Shown here in pieces: positions 16,680-36,212 of a stretch of 64,000 nucleotides of DNA. Source of the stretch: Lota lota (Eukaryota; Chordata; Actinopteri; Gadiformes; Lotidae); the NCBI GenBank assembly GCA_026745465.1, contig JACYXH010000522.1:977501-1041500 (forward strand), written 5' to 3'. How positions within the stretch are numbered: position 1 is the stretch's first letter; every line of letters begins with the position of its first letter. Under the pieces are notes generated by a model. It saw nothing but the letters and a program-made list of their open reading frames with translations, ran no database searches and had not been told where the DNA came from. The position numbers were made by a program, and so were the translations under genes.

Positions 16680-17120
16680 GCTATTGCATGAGGCTAACTT
16701 ATGCTACTGTGAAGTAAAATGATGCACTGCTAGAAGGCTAGCTTTTGCTATGTCCAGGCCAAACAGTGTTATGGTGACTAATGCTAACTCATGCGATAGT
16801 GGGGCTAACCACTGCTATGGTTTAAGGATACCTGAGGCCATGGGAAAGTTAACCAACACGATTACCTAATGCTCATCACTAGCGGATGCTACGGTACAGC
16901 TAACTGACACTATGATATAATGCTATCAGTATCGTATGATACGGTGAAGCTAACTGACATAATGCTATCAGCAATGGATATTACGGTGAAGCTAATTGAC
17001 ACCATGACATAATGCTATCAATATCGGATGCTACAGGGAAGCTAATTCACACTATGATATAATGCCATCAGTATCAGATGCTACGGTGAAGCTAACTGAC
17101 GCTACGCTATAAGGATCAGT
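16680..17120. repeat. 50-bp minisatellite with diverged leader
   Basis: Units beginning AGCTAACTGACAC start at 16898, 16948, 16990, 17040 and 17090. Four of the periods are 50, 50, 50 and 42 bp. 16680-16890 holds more diverged GCTAAC-rich sequence of the same flavour. Confidence 0.85.
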
Positions 17121-17569
17121 CTTCCAGCACAGTAGGTCAGTGCCTTCAGCGCCTCTTTAAAAATAGGCGAGAGAGAGAGACACGGCTGTCACTCTGGATC
17201 TAGCCTACTTCTCAACATGCCCATTAATTTCAGAGCAGATGGTGAGACAAAAAAAAATCAAGTGTACCAGTGGGAGCGGCTTCCGCTAAGCTGCTAAATA
17301 ACAGCAGTCAAGGGAGAACAAGCCTGGTAGGACAGAGGCAACACCGGAGCGTGGCGACTTAACCTGGCAAGGTTACCAGGCCAGAATCACTCCGGGTTTT
17401 GTGATGGATGTTCTCTGGTAGGAACCCTTATTACACCGGGAGTACCGGAGACGAGATGGCTCTCAGGTCGGCAGTAAGGCACTGAACGCCACGCAGAGCA
17501 AGTACAGGGCACTTGACGCAAAGCTGAAATTATCTCCTCTTCCTCAACCCCCTGTATGCACGCCTGCCT
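17121..17569. other. unique non-coding stretch
   Basis: No recognisable feature. Confidence 0.4.
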
Positions 17570-17593
17570 CCCCCCCCCCCCCCCCCCCCCCCC
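17570..17593. repeat. poly-C homopolymer
   Basis: About 24 C residues. GA-rich sequence follows at 17615-17670. Confidence 0.95.
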
Positions 17594-17771
17594 GAGATAC
17601 CCATTAACTCTGCTAGTCGAGGAGGAGGAGGAGGGGAGAGGGAGGGAGGGAGGGAGGGGGGGGAGGAGGCATCACAGCTCTGTTTTGAAATGAAATGAAA
17701 AGCAGAGCAGCCAAAGATGAAGAGATCTCCCTCAGGGTTGAAGTCTTGGAATCCACGTTTGAGACTCTTTC

Positions 17772-17917
<146 letters not shown>

Positions 17918-17969
17918 CATCCACACCCTGAGAGCTAGACAGACAGCTACCAGACAATGGAGCTTGGTC

Positions 17970-18205
17970 TTAAAGGAATACCTATTTTACCACCAGGAGC
18001 GATGCTGATTTTCCAAGCCATTTATTCATTATGCTCTAGGGACATCACACGTGGGAGTGTCCACCCACATGTATGATAGCTGGTAGAGCAGCCTCTTAGT
18101 TGGTACAGTCCACTGGATAGGCTTATGCGGTTGATACAGCCATCAGACACCTGGGTGGACACCTGACACCACTTGTGATGTCGCAAATGGGCGCATTTTT
18201 CAATG
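17970..18205 (+). mobile_element. R1 hairpin element, copy B
   Basis: It begins TTAAAGGAATACC and carries ATTTTACCACCAGGAGCGA, GACATCACACGTGGGAGTGT and, inverted, CTGGGTGGACACCTGACACC then CTTGTGATGTCGCAAATGGG. The right terminal arm is not seen. Confidence 0.8.
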
Positions 18206-19284
18206 GCTTGCAACAATCATAACACTCATTGCTGTCTGAGAGAGCGGTAGCGCCAACAGAATTGTAAAGCTGCACGCTGCGAGTGGGGAGCAAGGCGACG
18301 GAGCGCTTCAATTTAACCCCAATCAATCCATTTGTAGTTCATTAACATGCAGGCACATTGTGAATTCAGCTAATTGGCGGCAGCAGGGAGCTCGTCCTCA
18401 AGGACAGTCGTTAATCTTATGATCAGCCGTCGCGATCAATGCCCTTGAGGTGTGCCCAGGCCTAATGTGTGTTCGCCATGTTGAAGCTTTTAAAGCATCC
18501 AGAGTTGTAAAAGGGAGAGAGCAGAAAAGTGCGAGCTTTGGACAAATTTAACAACCAAACACATATCCCCTCCCTCCCTGCTTGCTTGCTCCCTTCCTAC
18601 ATTTCTCCGCCATTGATAAGTGTCGCCTTTCACACACTTGCGATTGACAGGCTGGTAGGAATACTGTCCTGCCTGGCTGGTAGGAATACTGTTTATTGCA
18701 TGTAACGGGGCGTCAGGGCCTTCTTCCGTGGCTATGACACGTGGGTTCGTAGCGCGCTACTGGAGCCAAATTAAACCGCTACAGATCAGTCGCAGCGGCA
18801 GTGTCCACACTTGTTGGAGGAGGGTTCGTGACACAGCCTGCCGGTAGAAAAGGCTCACCAAACAGAGGGGAGGTTGTGAGGGTGGGAGAGAGGAGTGACG
18901 TGGACGAGGATGTAGCGGTGGACAAGGAAGTCGAATGCAAATCCAACGTTCAGCGCCGAAGCTGTTAAGGCAAGCAATCAATTTGGTTCGTCCACAGAAA
19001 GAGGCCTTACACTTGGATTGATGCATTGTTTTAGTCACTTTGTCAAGCAAAAGTGCAAAGCATCTGTTGCTCATAGCGTCAGAAACGCAACTATTTGGCG
19101 GTTGGTTGAGCTCATACGACGAGCACTTTGCCCGGACTGCTTGTCAGGTAACCTGAGGCGTACAGCAGCAGGCCCACCACTCCAGAATCCACCAAACAGT
19201 CAATCAACACACATCAGAACAAGTCCTCCAGGCCAGAACAACATCAGCATGACACAACCACCAACCAAACGGCTCACTACGACA
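18206..19284. other. non-coding stretch with conserved-looking block
   Basis: 18320-18450 looks like a candidate conserved non-coding element (see findings). The rest is unique, with no exon-like segment. Confidence 0.4.
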
Positions 19285-19679
19285 GGGGGGGGGGGGGGGG
19301 GGGGGTGGGGGGGGCTCCTATGGCACAGAGTGGTTAACACAGTAGCACATGTACCGCTAGGCAGATTGAGGCAGCTGTTCATGCACTGGCAGTCAAACAG
19401 TAAAAAAAAAACAAAAAAAACCACATAACAGATCCACAGCCCTGGGTGTTGGCGTGCCAGGACCTGCTAACACGCACACGCAAGAGCGATTTAGTCTTCA
19501 TAAGCACTCTCTTTGAGATACTCTGGCATAAAGCTGGGCGACGCATGAATTATCATCACTTCATTGCAATTATCACGATCAAATGCACACTTGTAAAAGA
19601 TTAACCGTCAAGCGGATTTTAAACATTGGCTGGGGAATGAAAGCCAAGCAACAGCGTCATGGACTCAGGGGGGGGGGGG
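19285..19679. repeat. poly-G runs
   Basis: G-rich runs at about 19286-19314 and 19669-19679 with unique sequence between. Confidence 0.9.
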
Positions 19680-19854
19680 ATAAAACGGTGTGGGACGAGG
19701 TCAATGGAGGAAATGAAGTCACAAATACCTCTGCCTGTTAATCAAACTGAACGCGTTGAGATACGTCGAGTTTGAAAGACGGCTCCCACACCAGCCATGT
19801 GCCCACACGGGGTCACACGACCAGAGGTCTACTAACACTGGCAGCATTCAGACG

Positions 19855-20040
19855 TGAGGAAAAAGGATTATCGAGGGAGGGTGAGATGATCGTGCGAGAG
19901 AGAAACGTGAGAGGTGAGAAACGTGAGGGAGAGAAACGTGAGAGGTTGAGAAAGGCACAGAGAGAAGAGAGAGGTGAGAGAATGGTGGGCGAGAAAGAGA
20001 GAGGTATGAGAGAGAGGCATAAGGAGAGAGCGGGGAATCT
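19855..20040. repeat. degenerate GAGAGAAACGTGAGAGG repeat
   Basis: Several imperfect copies of GAGAAACGTGAGAGGTGAGA grade into GA-rich sequence. Confidence 0.7.
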
Positions 20041-20154
20041 AGAAGTATTTGGACATGGATTAGGCCTACTCTATTACAAGCGGGTTAGGCTGACGGAAAG
20101 GAATATTTGATCAGCGAAGACACTCACACACTGCTAGGCAAACACCCAGGTGTG

Positions 20155-20189
20155 TTGGTGAATACCACACCCAGTGTGGTATTCACCAA
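20155..20189. repeat. perfect 16-bp inverted repeat (hairpin)
   Basis: Arms TTGGTGAATACCACAC and its exact reverse complement are separated by 3 nt. A third partial copy of the arm follows at about 20192-20204. Confidence 0.9.
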
Positions 20190-20284
20190 CTGTGAATACC
20201 ACACTCTCATCAAGTCACGGGTGAGTGAGAGAGAAAAGTACATGTGGACGGACAAGAGTGCACGTCAACGATAAATATGTATGT

Positions 20285-20650
20285 ATGAATGGTGTAACAG
20301 TGTAGTGGCTAGCATGTTCAGACACCAAGATAAAAGGTTCTGGGTTCGATCCCCCAGTGTTAGCATTCAGGGTCCATAAAACCTGTTTCTTTTTTTTACC
20401 TGCTGGGGTTGAAAAATAGACTGGCCAAGCAATACTTTTGATAGGTAACCCTTAATCTTTTATCTGCCAACTATAGTCAACTCTATCAGCCATTGGCTGG
20501 TGGCGGGTGTTCATTTTGGACCATCACAGCCTAACCTGTAGGGAATCCTTGAAGAAAGATACCCTAACCCCTACCGGCTCCTCAATCGCATAATAGCATT
20601 CACCGTAGGTCACTTTGGATAAAAGCATCTGCTAAATGACTAAATATTAT
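20285..20650 (+). mobile_element. tRNA-derived SINE copy (family S-a), full-looking
   Basis: Head TGTAGTGGCTAGCATGTTCA with a B box (GGGTTCGATCCC near 20342-20353), a body, and the typical tail TTTGGATAAAAGCATCTGCT followed by AAATGACTAAAT. It is the longest copy in the window, possibly with an internal insertion. Confidence 0.8.
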
Positions 20651-20811
20651 TACTCCATAGCGCATGTCCATTCATCACACAGATGGCATTTAATAAGTGA
20701 CAGAGATACGGGGAGAGATCCGGGGACTGAATCGTGCTGGAAATGACCTGTCAATGACCTGTGTTACGCGCATATACTACGTTCAGACAGCCATTTCTCA
20801 TCCCTCAGAGT

Positions 20812-20842
<31 letters not shown>
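20812..20842. repeat. poly-G homopolymer
   Basis: About 31 G residues; a potential G-quadruplex. Confidence 0.95.
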
Positions 20843-20843
<1 letters not shown>

Positions 20844-21566
20844 AGGGGGGTTAAAACCATCATCTAGTGGAACTAGATGACTCATTAGTAGCCGGATAGT
20901 TCCTGTGTCAGCGAAATGGCATCCAAAGACAACACGCGTCCCTACAGCGCACACACTTCCTGTTAACAAGTCATCACGATTCTACTGTAGTGATCAGAAG
21001 AGTAGAGCGTGTGCAGGAGCGGGAAAGAGCAGATCAAAAGTGAAACCTCGCAAATAAACGTATGATTGCGTGTGTGAGACAGTGTGCGGGTGTTCGTTTG
21101 CAACTACTGCAGTTATGAAACCACGTCGCCATGCCTCTGGTGCAGAGGCGAGTATATAAATGATGCATAGCGATAGAGAGGAGAAATATAGAGCAGAATA
21201 CAGAGAAGGATTTATAGGCATAGGTACATCTATTATTATACATGCGTAGAAAGATGTATATTTCAGGGTGGGAATTAAAATGTTTTAACAAAAGGCAGTT
21301 TTTGCCCCCATGGAATATGTTTCGGGGGAATTGGTGTGTGTGTGTGTGTGTGTGTTGCTGCCATAATGACGAGGGCCCTCATCTCACAAAGACAAAACAC
21401 TTCTAAGTTTACTCTTATCAAGTAGCCATCACAATGACTAGCAAATACACACACATAGTGTGTAACTGCTCCCAACATAAGAGCGGTCAATGTGTTTGCA
21501 CGCAGATCCAACACAGTTTTGTTAGGTAAATACACTGCTATGGTTGATGGAGCACAGCACAAAGAG

Positions 21567-21683
<117 letters not shown>

Positions 21684-21939
21684 GTTCAGTAAAAAGCAAC
21701 TCTGTGTCACTGGCTACGTTGGTTCAACCCTAACAGCAGGTGGCCCGATGTTTGTTGATGAAACAATTACAGTTATAAGTATCGCCATGACAACCATCTC
21801 ATCTCGGCGGGAGGCAGTGACATAATTAGAGAGATACTGTATAACTGTCCGTTCATCCATCCATCACGCGGCAGGGAGCCAATCACAGCCATGTAATGGG
21901 GAAAACACACAATGCACAACCACACACTCAGACACAAAC

Positions 21940-21976
<37 letters not shown>

Positions 21977-22160
21977 TAATAACTATTATGGTAACACTGC
22001 GAGGATATTGTTTAAGCTCAACCTCGGATGCTTGTCCGCCCCATCAAATAATAATAAAACATTCCAAGTATGCTAATTAAATAAAAAAGTTGTTGACTCA
22101 ACTGCCTTGCGGTTTACATGTTGCTGAAGGCTAATCAAAGTGAACTGTAAGCGCCAATAA

Positions 22161-25093
<2,933 letters not shown>

Positions 25094-25487
25094 TAGAAGT
25101 TGTTGACTGCACACCGCCAAACATCAACTCTCTCTTACTATTCCACCATATTCTCTAACACAGTTTCTCCACCGTTGTTACCGTGACTATGGCGCTAGCC
25201 TGCTTTGTGCTTGTGCTGTCTATCTTGACTTATTAACATCTCAGAGGGTTAAGAATGTAACACTATCATTTCTTAAATGATTAACTCGATAAGTTAACAG
25301 ACTGATATAGAGGGACTCTCTCGCTGACTCAGTACATACTGTAACAGCAGTTTGCAATGGTTTGATTGACTGACTCATTAAAAAGTAACACACATCCATC
25401 TTAACATTAGCAAGCAGACAAAGGAAAAACCTATGGGTCCTTGATATTTCCACCACCAACGCAGCGCGGTGATTGCTGTACAAAAAT

Positions 25488-25763
<276 letters not shown>

Positions 25764-25895
25764 GGGGGGTTGTTCTCGTGATGCAGCAACCAAGAGGAAC
25801 ACCTGGCCCATATGGACGGCATGTCCAACCATCTGGCTACCACAGACCTCCAGAGTAAAAATAGACCATAGCACATGTAGGACCTACTACGTCTT

Positions 25896-26290
25896 AAGAG
25901 GAGAGAGAGGACAGAGAGTGAGAGAGAGATGCAATGAATGTGAAGAGAGAGATTGAACTTGAGGGGGGGGGGGGGGGATAGAGAGAGTGGGGGCGGGAGA
26001 GAGAGATGGAATGTGAGAGGTGGAGGGGTGGAGAGATATAAGAGGAGAGTGGAAAAACGAGAGTTGTATAAAGACAGATAGTGAGAGGTGGAGGGCCAGA
26101 CCGTGAGAGAAAGATGGATTTGCGAGGATGAGGGGAAGGCAGAGAGATAGGGAGGTGGGAGGGGGAGGATGATGGCGAGATGGAAGGTGAGAGGAAGAGG
26201 AGGGGGGCAGAGAGTGAGCAAGACAGAAGGAGAGAGGGCGATAAAAAGAGGTGATGGATGGGAGAGAAATGTGGACGAGAGATGACAACT
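25896..26290. repeat. polypurine GA-rich region with poly-G run
   Basis: GAGAGAGATGGAATGTGAGAGG-like degenerate sequence with a poly-G run at about 25963-25977. Confidence 0.8.
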
Positions 26291-28020
26291 TTTCGTCAGT
26301 TATTACAAGTTAGTACAAATTATTGGATAAGACTTTCCCTTTCCCTCGCTCTCCCTATATTTCCCTTTCTCTCGCTCTCTCATGCTACAAGAGTGGATAT
26401 AAGCAGAGATGACAGCCATAGATGTGGGGAGAGAAAGAGAGAGATTGATGTGCAGGGAAGCCCAACGTTGAGCTACAGCAAAGTGTGTTGTGCTCAGCTT
26501 GGAGCGACTGGACTGGCAGAGAAGTTAATGGAAATAATACATTCAGCTTGCTAGCTTTGGTAGGAGACAAGACCATTAAAACCCAAACTTGTGTCATTTG
26601 GATTCCAAGCCACAAAACCTAAGCAGATTCACCCCGTTGGTTACAGCATTGTTGTGCATAGAGTGTATGGGGATTTAGTAGCTTTAAGTTAGTAAAACGG
26701 TGCTTCATCAGAATTCGCTCCGTTGGTTTTTCCGGTGTGAGATAAATGATTGCCCAGTGGTGGAGGGGTGACAGGCCGCAAATCTCGCCTCATATTCGAA
26801 ATGCTTCACTCCCATTGTTTTTACAGAGCAAAGCAAAGCACACAGAGCACAAATGTAGCATGGCAGATGCATTTTTTTGTTGTTGCTCATTTTATGGACT
26901 CATGTTGGATGCGGAAATTCCAAACCATAATTTTGCATCTGTTCTGACCCTAATTTACAGAAGTCACTTCCTCCTCACTCTACCTGTGTGAGGCTGTGGT
27001 GCGTTCGTTACCACCGCTAATTGTTACTGCTGCCTGAGGTTTGCCACCCTCTCAACAGGACACACTCAGTGTACGCTACAAACCGCTTCATACTAACTTT
27101 GCCTGACCCGTCAGATACCCTCCGAGGAAGCAATTGTGTAAAACAAGGAAAGGTTTACAAAAACAAACATAGCTGCCTTGACTATATGATGTGCATGTTG
27201 TGAATTTTTCACAATATGCACTCTGCTATTTTAAAACGTAAGTGCAAGTAAGTGGAAGACTTGAAAACCCTGACAATGAAAGATAAATTCAAGGGATTTG
27301 GGGAATTCAATCTTTGAAAAACTGGCCATACAAATCAATCACAATTTGAAAACAAGAACGTAAAATGTAACCTTAAATGTACATTGCTAGATATAATATA
27401 TATATATATATAATTGATCAATACAGAAAATTACAGAGCACGGCAGTTAAACAATTTAAAATAAGGAAACTGAAATGAATACAAGCATTAAAAATACATA
27501 TAAAAAAAAAACAGCAAGTATATAATTTAGCCCATCCATCATTTTTAAAACAAGGCAGAACGTGACTAATGTCCAAGATGATTGATTTGAGTAAACCACT
27601 GGAAGGAACATCAACCTCTCCAGCAGACTGATTAATTCAAACCCGAGTTCTACTCTATTAACATTCACATTCCTCCTCTCTACAACCACTTTAATGATCA
27701 ATAAAGAAGAGGTCTATATCCCCACTGCTCTGTCCAACGTTATCAATACGATACATTGACGAGACTGGATGGGCATTGGCAACTAATGTAGTCCCTGAGG
27801 TCATGCTGTACAAACACTACTACACTAGGGTTCTGCAGATCCCAATGGAAACTAGCAATGTGTTTCAGACCTTCACTGGTTGGATACTTGTATGTAGAGA
27901 GCCCGTAAATGGAGACTAATGACCTCTTCATTCATATTAATATTTATTTATTCAGCATTGAGGAGGTTTCATCCCAAAGTGACCTCCAGGCAAGTCTGAG
28001 AACAAAATCAATATCGGAGC
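26291..28020. other. unique non-coding stretch
   Basis: A short (TA)n at about 27393-27412. No gene or clear repeat otherwise. Confidence 0.45.
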
Positions 28021-28024
28021 AAAG

Positions 28025-28190
28025 ACCAGGGGGGAGGGGAAGTGTAGGGGTAAGGCTATTCCAGCCCAGAGTTACTGGGTTCGATCCCCAATGTCCTACT
28101 TGTAGGCATTCTAACCCATGCCTGCTAAATAAAATAAATGCATCTGAATGAACTTTGGATAAAAGTGTCTGCAAAATATCAGGCTGAATG
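28025..28190 (+). mobile_element. tRNA-derived SINE copy (family S-a)
   Basis: Head TAGGGGTAAGGCTATTCC, B box GGGTTCGATCCCC near 28077-28089, and tail ACTTTGGATAAAAGTGTCTG. Confidence 0.8.
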
Positions 28191-28316
28191 ACAGTAAACT
28201 ACTGAATGTACGCTATGCACGACCGAGTTTCCGGGTTGCAGAGGTGTGAGATATGAGGTTTTAGTTTCAATTATATATGCATTTCAGGTAAACCAGGGAT
28301 TCAAAACTGTGAGAGA

Positions 28317-28446
<130 letters not shown>

Positions 28447-28586
28447 GTACACAGGTGAACTGAGTGGGCATTTTGATACAACACAAATCAGTTAGGTAAA
28501 TACACACACACTTTGGCTTTCTTGTTTCTCCATCGCTGGACGTCCAATCTGTGGTCTTTGATCCATGACAATAGTGGACCTTTTTC

Positions 28587-28589
<3 letters not shown>

Positions 28590-28618
<29 letters not shown>

Positions 28619-28619
28619 C
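28590..28619. repeat. poly-C homopolymer
   Basis: About 30 C residues. Confidence 0.95.
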
Positions 28620-28779
28620 TTCTCCTAGCTCCTCCCCCCCAGCCCACACCCCTGGCCAGCCCTGAGGGAACAGCAGTACTCATATCTAACGTCTACACAG
28701 CAGCCAAAAGTAAATCCTGCACAATGCAACCACTGTGCCCATGCAAATGACCAGATAAGCATTAAAGTGATAACCTCCA

Positions 28780-29140
28780 TCGCACACACACGCACATACA
28801 CACACACACACACACAGTGGCTGGTATGCAACACAAATCGGAGCTGTGTGAGGCCGCATGAAGCCAGCGATATGAGGAAGATTTGTGTGTGTGTGTGTGT
28901 GTGTGTCTCGGTCTCTCACACACACACACACACACACACACACGCAGTCAACCACACCCAGGAACAAGCTTATGCAAAATACATTGAGACCGAAAGAGCG
29001 AGGGAGGGAGAGAGACACAGAGACACAAACAGAGAGACACGGACCAACAGAGAGAGAGTGAGGCTGACGGAGAGACGCAACGGTAGAGAGACACAGAGAG
29101 GGACCGAGAGAGAAAGAGGGGAAGGAAAGGGGTGGGGGGG
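28780..29140. repeat. cluster of (CA)n, (GT)n and GA-rich tracts
   Basis: CA at about 28793-28816, then (GT)n 28884-28906 facing (CA)n 28918-28943 (self-complementary in cis, 11-nt spacer), then AGAGAGACACAG-type sequence to about 29140. Confidence 0.85.
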
Positions 29141-29333
29141 ATACGGAAAGAATACACATTTTTCATAGAAAGCCGTTATTTGGTGATAAACAGCCGTCCA
29201 CTGAAGCCCTATCTGTCTTTCTAATGGCATCCTCTCCACTCCCATACATTAATATAATCTGTTATGTCCCATAAGCATCCGCTTCCACACACAATCTACG
29301 ATAAGTACCCTGTGTAATACCTGTGTCTGTGTG

Positions 29334-33056
<3,723 letters not shown>

Positions 33057-33354
33057 CAGACAGAGACAGAGACAGAGAGAGGATTGTGGGAAGTAATAAT
33101 GCATAGGTCTTAACAGGATGAAGGGAGGTCTAATAATAGGGATGTTTGGATCGGCAGCAGTGTGTTTGTCGGATGATGGGCATCCTCCTCATTAGCCGGA
33201 GATAACTCAGGTCGTTAGCCTGTTAGCTAAGATGAATCCTCCTCCGCTTACCCAGACATGTTCCTTAGCCTAGTGTAGATTAACCTGCGTGGGAGGTTAG
33301 AAACCCCTCTTTCATCGAAAGCCAGCTACAGAGATCTCTCTTTTGAGATACATC

Positions 33355-33720
33355 TCATTAGGGATCAGGTAGGAGTTGGGCAGTAATTACAGACAGACAG
33401 GTCATTAAGGAGCAGGTAGGGGTTAGACAGTGAATACAGAGACAGCTCATTAAAGAGCAGGTGGGGGTTAGACAGTGAATACAGAGACAAGTCATTAAGG
33501 AGCAGGTAGGGGTTAGACAGTGAATACAGAGACAGGTCATTAAGGAGCAGGTGGGGGTTAGACAGTGAATACAGAGACAAGTCATTAAGGAGCAGGTGGG
33601 GGTTTGGGCATCTGGCTCAAGGATGCCTACCAGTGGTCTTTAGGCATTTAACCCACAACCTTTCTGCTGGGAGTCAGCACCCTAACCACTAAAGCCCTAT
33701 CCTACCCTATGCCGTCTCCT
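33355..33720 (-). mobile_element. SINE (family S-a) with internal 45-bp tandem expansion
   Basis: The right part (33590-33720) is a SINE head in reverse orientation, with CTGGGAGTCAGCACCCTAAC. The phrase CATTAAGGAGCAGGTAGGGG, part of the SINE body, is repeated at 33403, 33448, 33493, 33538 and 33583, exactly 45 bp apart. Confidence 0.85.
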
Positions 33721-34800
33721 CTTGCATGCATTATTGAGGTTATTACTCAGATGTCCTCCCTGAGACAACGGCATGTTCCAGATGTGTCAGACTGCTGTGA
33801 ATTATCGCGCTAAGCTGAACCTATTGGGCCGAACAGAGGAGGGGAGGGAAGGAGCTGTTTTGGTTCTCTGGCGGTTGACCATGAGAACACGTTATGTAAC
33901 GTGTTGATGCCGCCTTGGAGGCGATACAATACGCTTCAGAAGAGGAGAAACCCCTTCGGTAGCCCGGACAGAGAGGATAAAGCAGACTTGCTCTGAACAA
34001 TGCAGAAAACATCCGGAGCCCATTCTCAGAAGAGATAGAGTCCACTGCTACCCAAACATCCCGCTCGGACACGGAAATATAGAGATGAAGGAAGAGACTG
34101 CACACACATAGGCACATGTTTACATTTGCATTTCCTGTGTCTGTCTGTCTCTTATTGAAATTTTAAATGTATAAAATGGAACATTGTATACTATTAGAAT
34201 CACTTCAGATTGTATTTAACTTTCAGTGGCAATCGATTTTACTACTTGTAAATTATGTTTTCTTTTTTTATATAGTTGTAGTAATAAATATTTCTTCGTG
34301 TGAAAGAATGAAATGCCAATATCAATGCGGTATGTAATTGTATTGTTTTAAATCCAATTATGAATTTCAATATCTTTCAAATTAAAATACACTTAATCGA
34401 ATAAAATGCAATTTAATACATTTAATCAAATCCACTGTCAACTGCTCAACAAAGTTCAACAGCTATTCAGGCTGTATTTTAATTGTTTTATTCTGAGAAC
34501 TGAGAATAGTTTATTTTGTGTACTTCTCAAAATGTAATTAACTTTTTTCGAGTAGCACTTGCCCCAAACCATCTACCCATCCAAACCCTACGCTTAACAG
34601 AGAAAATGAATTTAAAAACTAGAACTCAGCGTTACTGTCTGCTCCGTTTAAACACACACAACATTGGCTTTGTCTTCATTTCATGGAAAAACTGAAGAAC
34701 GTGTGCTGAGTCATCATCGCCTACACATATACATTATTCATCTGAACGTCTGCACACACTACTGATCAATCCCTCATGTGATCCGCCTACGCCCAACTAC
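33721..34800. other. unique AT-rich non-coding stretch
   Basis: No recognisable feature. Confidence 0.45.
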
Positions 34801-34804
34801 AATA

Positions 34805-35105
34805 ACCACATTTGCCTGCCTCTATCCATCCATCTATCTTTCTAGCTGTCTATACATCCTATTTACCTCAGTCTATCAGCCCTCCATTCCCCCATCTTTT
34901 AATCTACCTATCCATATACCCATCAAGCTATATATCCATCCATCTATCCACTTCCTGTCAATCTACCTATTCATGTATCCATTCATCTTTCCATCTAGAG
35001 ATCTATTCATCTATGCGTCTTTACATTTATCCATCTACCTATCCATCTTTTACATATATCTACCCGCCACTCTTTCTATGTAGTTCTCTACCTACAATCT
35101 ATCCA
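34805..35105. repeat. decayed (ATCC/ATCT)n tetranucleotide tract
   Basis: CCATCCATCTATCTTTC-like sequence with many substitutions: an old tetranucleotide array. Confidence 0.75.
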
Positions 35106-35618
35106 CTGATACATTTCAGTCTTTTGAATTGCATGCAGTCGGCTGTGAGAAGAAAATAGGGCAGACACAAGAAGGTGTAGTGTGCAAGTTGTCGTGTTAC
35201 TAAAGTAGTGATGCAAAAAAAAAACACACACATCATGTGCCAACAATGAGCAGATCACCCAGTCTCTCGTTCAGCCTGGTGTCGTTGATGTGCACTCCTT
35301 TCAAATCGCATAGATTCTAGTTAACCTGGTCGCGATTCACACCACAATGACCAGGTTGTTGAACATCACGACACTAGCCTCCCTGCATAGACGATACGCA
35401 TCCTATTATTATTAAAACATTGTGTTATTTGCACTAATGATCCACACGCAACAGGAGAGGACAGCCTCATGAGGGTTGTAATGGAGAACTTGTTTGCAGA
35501 ACGGCTAACGGAAGAAGTGCTGGCGGCTTTTTGCATAAATGTACTGTTTTGCGTGCATCACCCTGCGTGCATGGATGGGCACAGATCCAAATTCTACTTC
35601 CACCCTCCACCGGTGGTC

Positions 35619-35727
<109 letters not shown>

Positions 35728-36086
35728 TTAATGCGTTCGCTCATCTCTCGTCTCCAGCCGTAATCTAATTGGACCGCTGAGTGGTTAACGCGTGTTGTCG
35801 TAAATGGCGAAGGCGAGACACATCGGAGGGCCCGTGACCCCGTGTACACGGGGTCGCGACAGATGGACGCAACATTCAATAACCGAGGATAGAAAACGAC
35901 ATTTACCAGCGCTATCGGATTATAAAATGTGCGCAGGATACAGCGATTTGAAATCGGGTTTACTGGGGCACCTGAGAGGTTGCCTAGGTCAATAAGGTCA
36001 CCTATAGAGTACCTAGGTGGACAACGATGTGTTGTATATTCACACCCAATCGGTGTATTTTCTCCAATACCTTTTGTTTTCTGCCC

Positions 36087-36212
36087 TGTACCAATAAATG
36101 CCATTTGGTGGATGCGTTTATCCAAAGTGGGTTGCCCCCTTGGGAATCAAACCCGTAACCTTGGCAGTTGGCAGTGTTGATGCCATGCGCTACCAGTTGA
36201 GCTAAACATGAC
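36087..36212 (-). mobile_element. tRNA-derived SINE copy with clear A and B boxes
   Basis: On the minus strand the head reads TTTAGCTCAACTGGTAGCGC (A box TAGCTCAACTGG) and then GGTTACGGGTTTGATTCCC (B box), followed by the tail CCACTTTGGATAAACGCATC. It lacks a foldable complete tRNA, so it is a SINE and not a tRNA gene. Confidence 0.85.

Noticed and set aside
33358..33585. Repetitive protein frame MTCLCIHCLTPTCSL repeated
   Set aside because: A 45-bp minisatellite inside a SINE; the period is a multiple of three, so the frame stays open by chance.
36087..36212. Possible tRNA gene on the minus strand
   Set aside because: A and B boxes are present, but the 3' part is the SINE tail and no full acceptor stem pairs; it is a tRNA-derived SINE.
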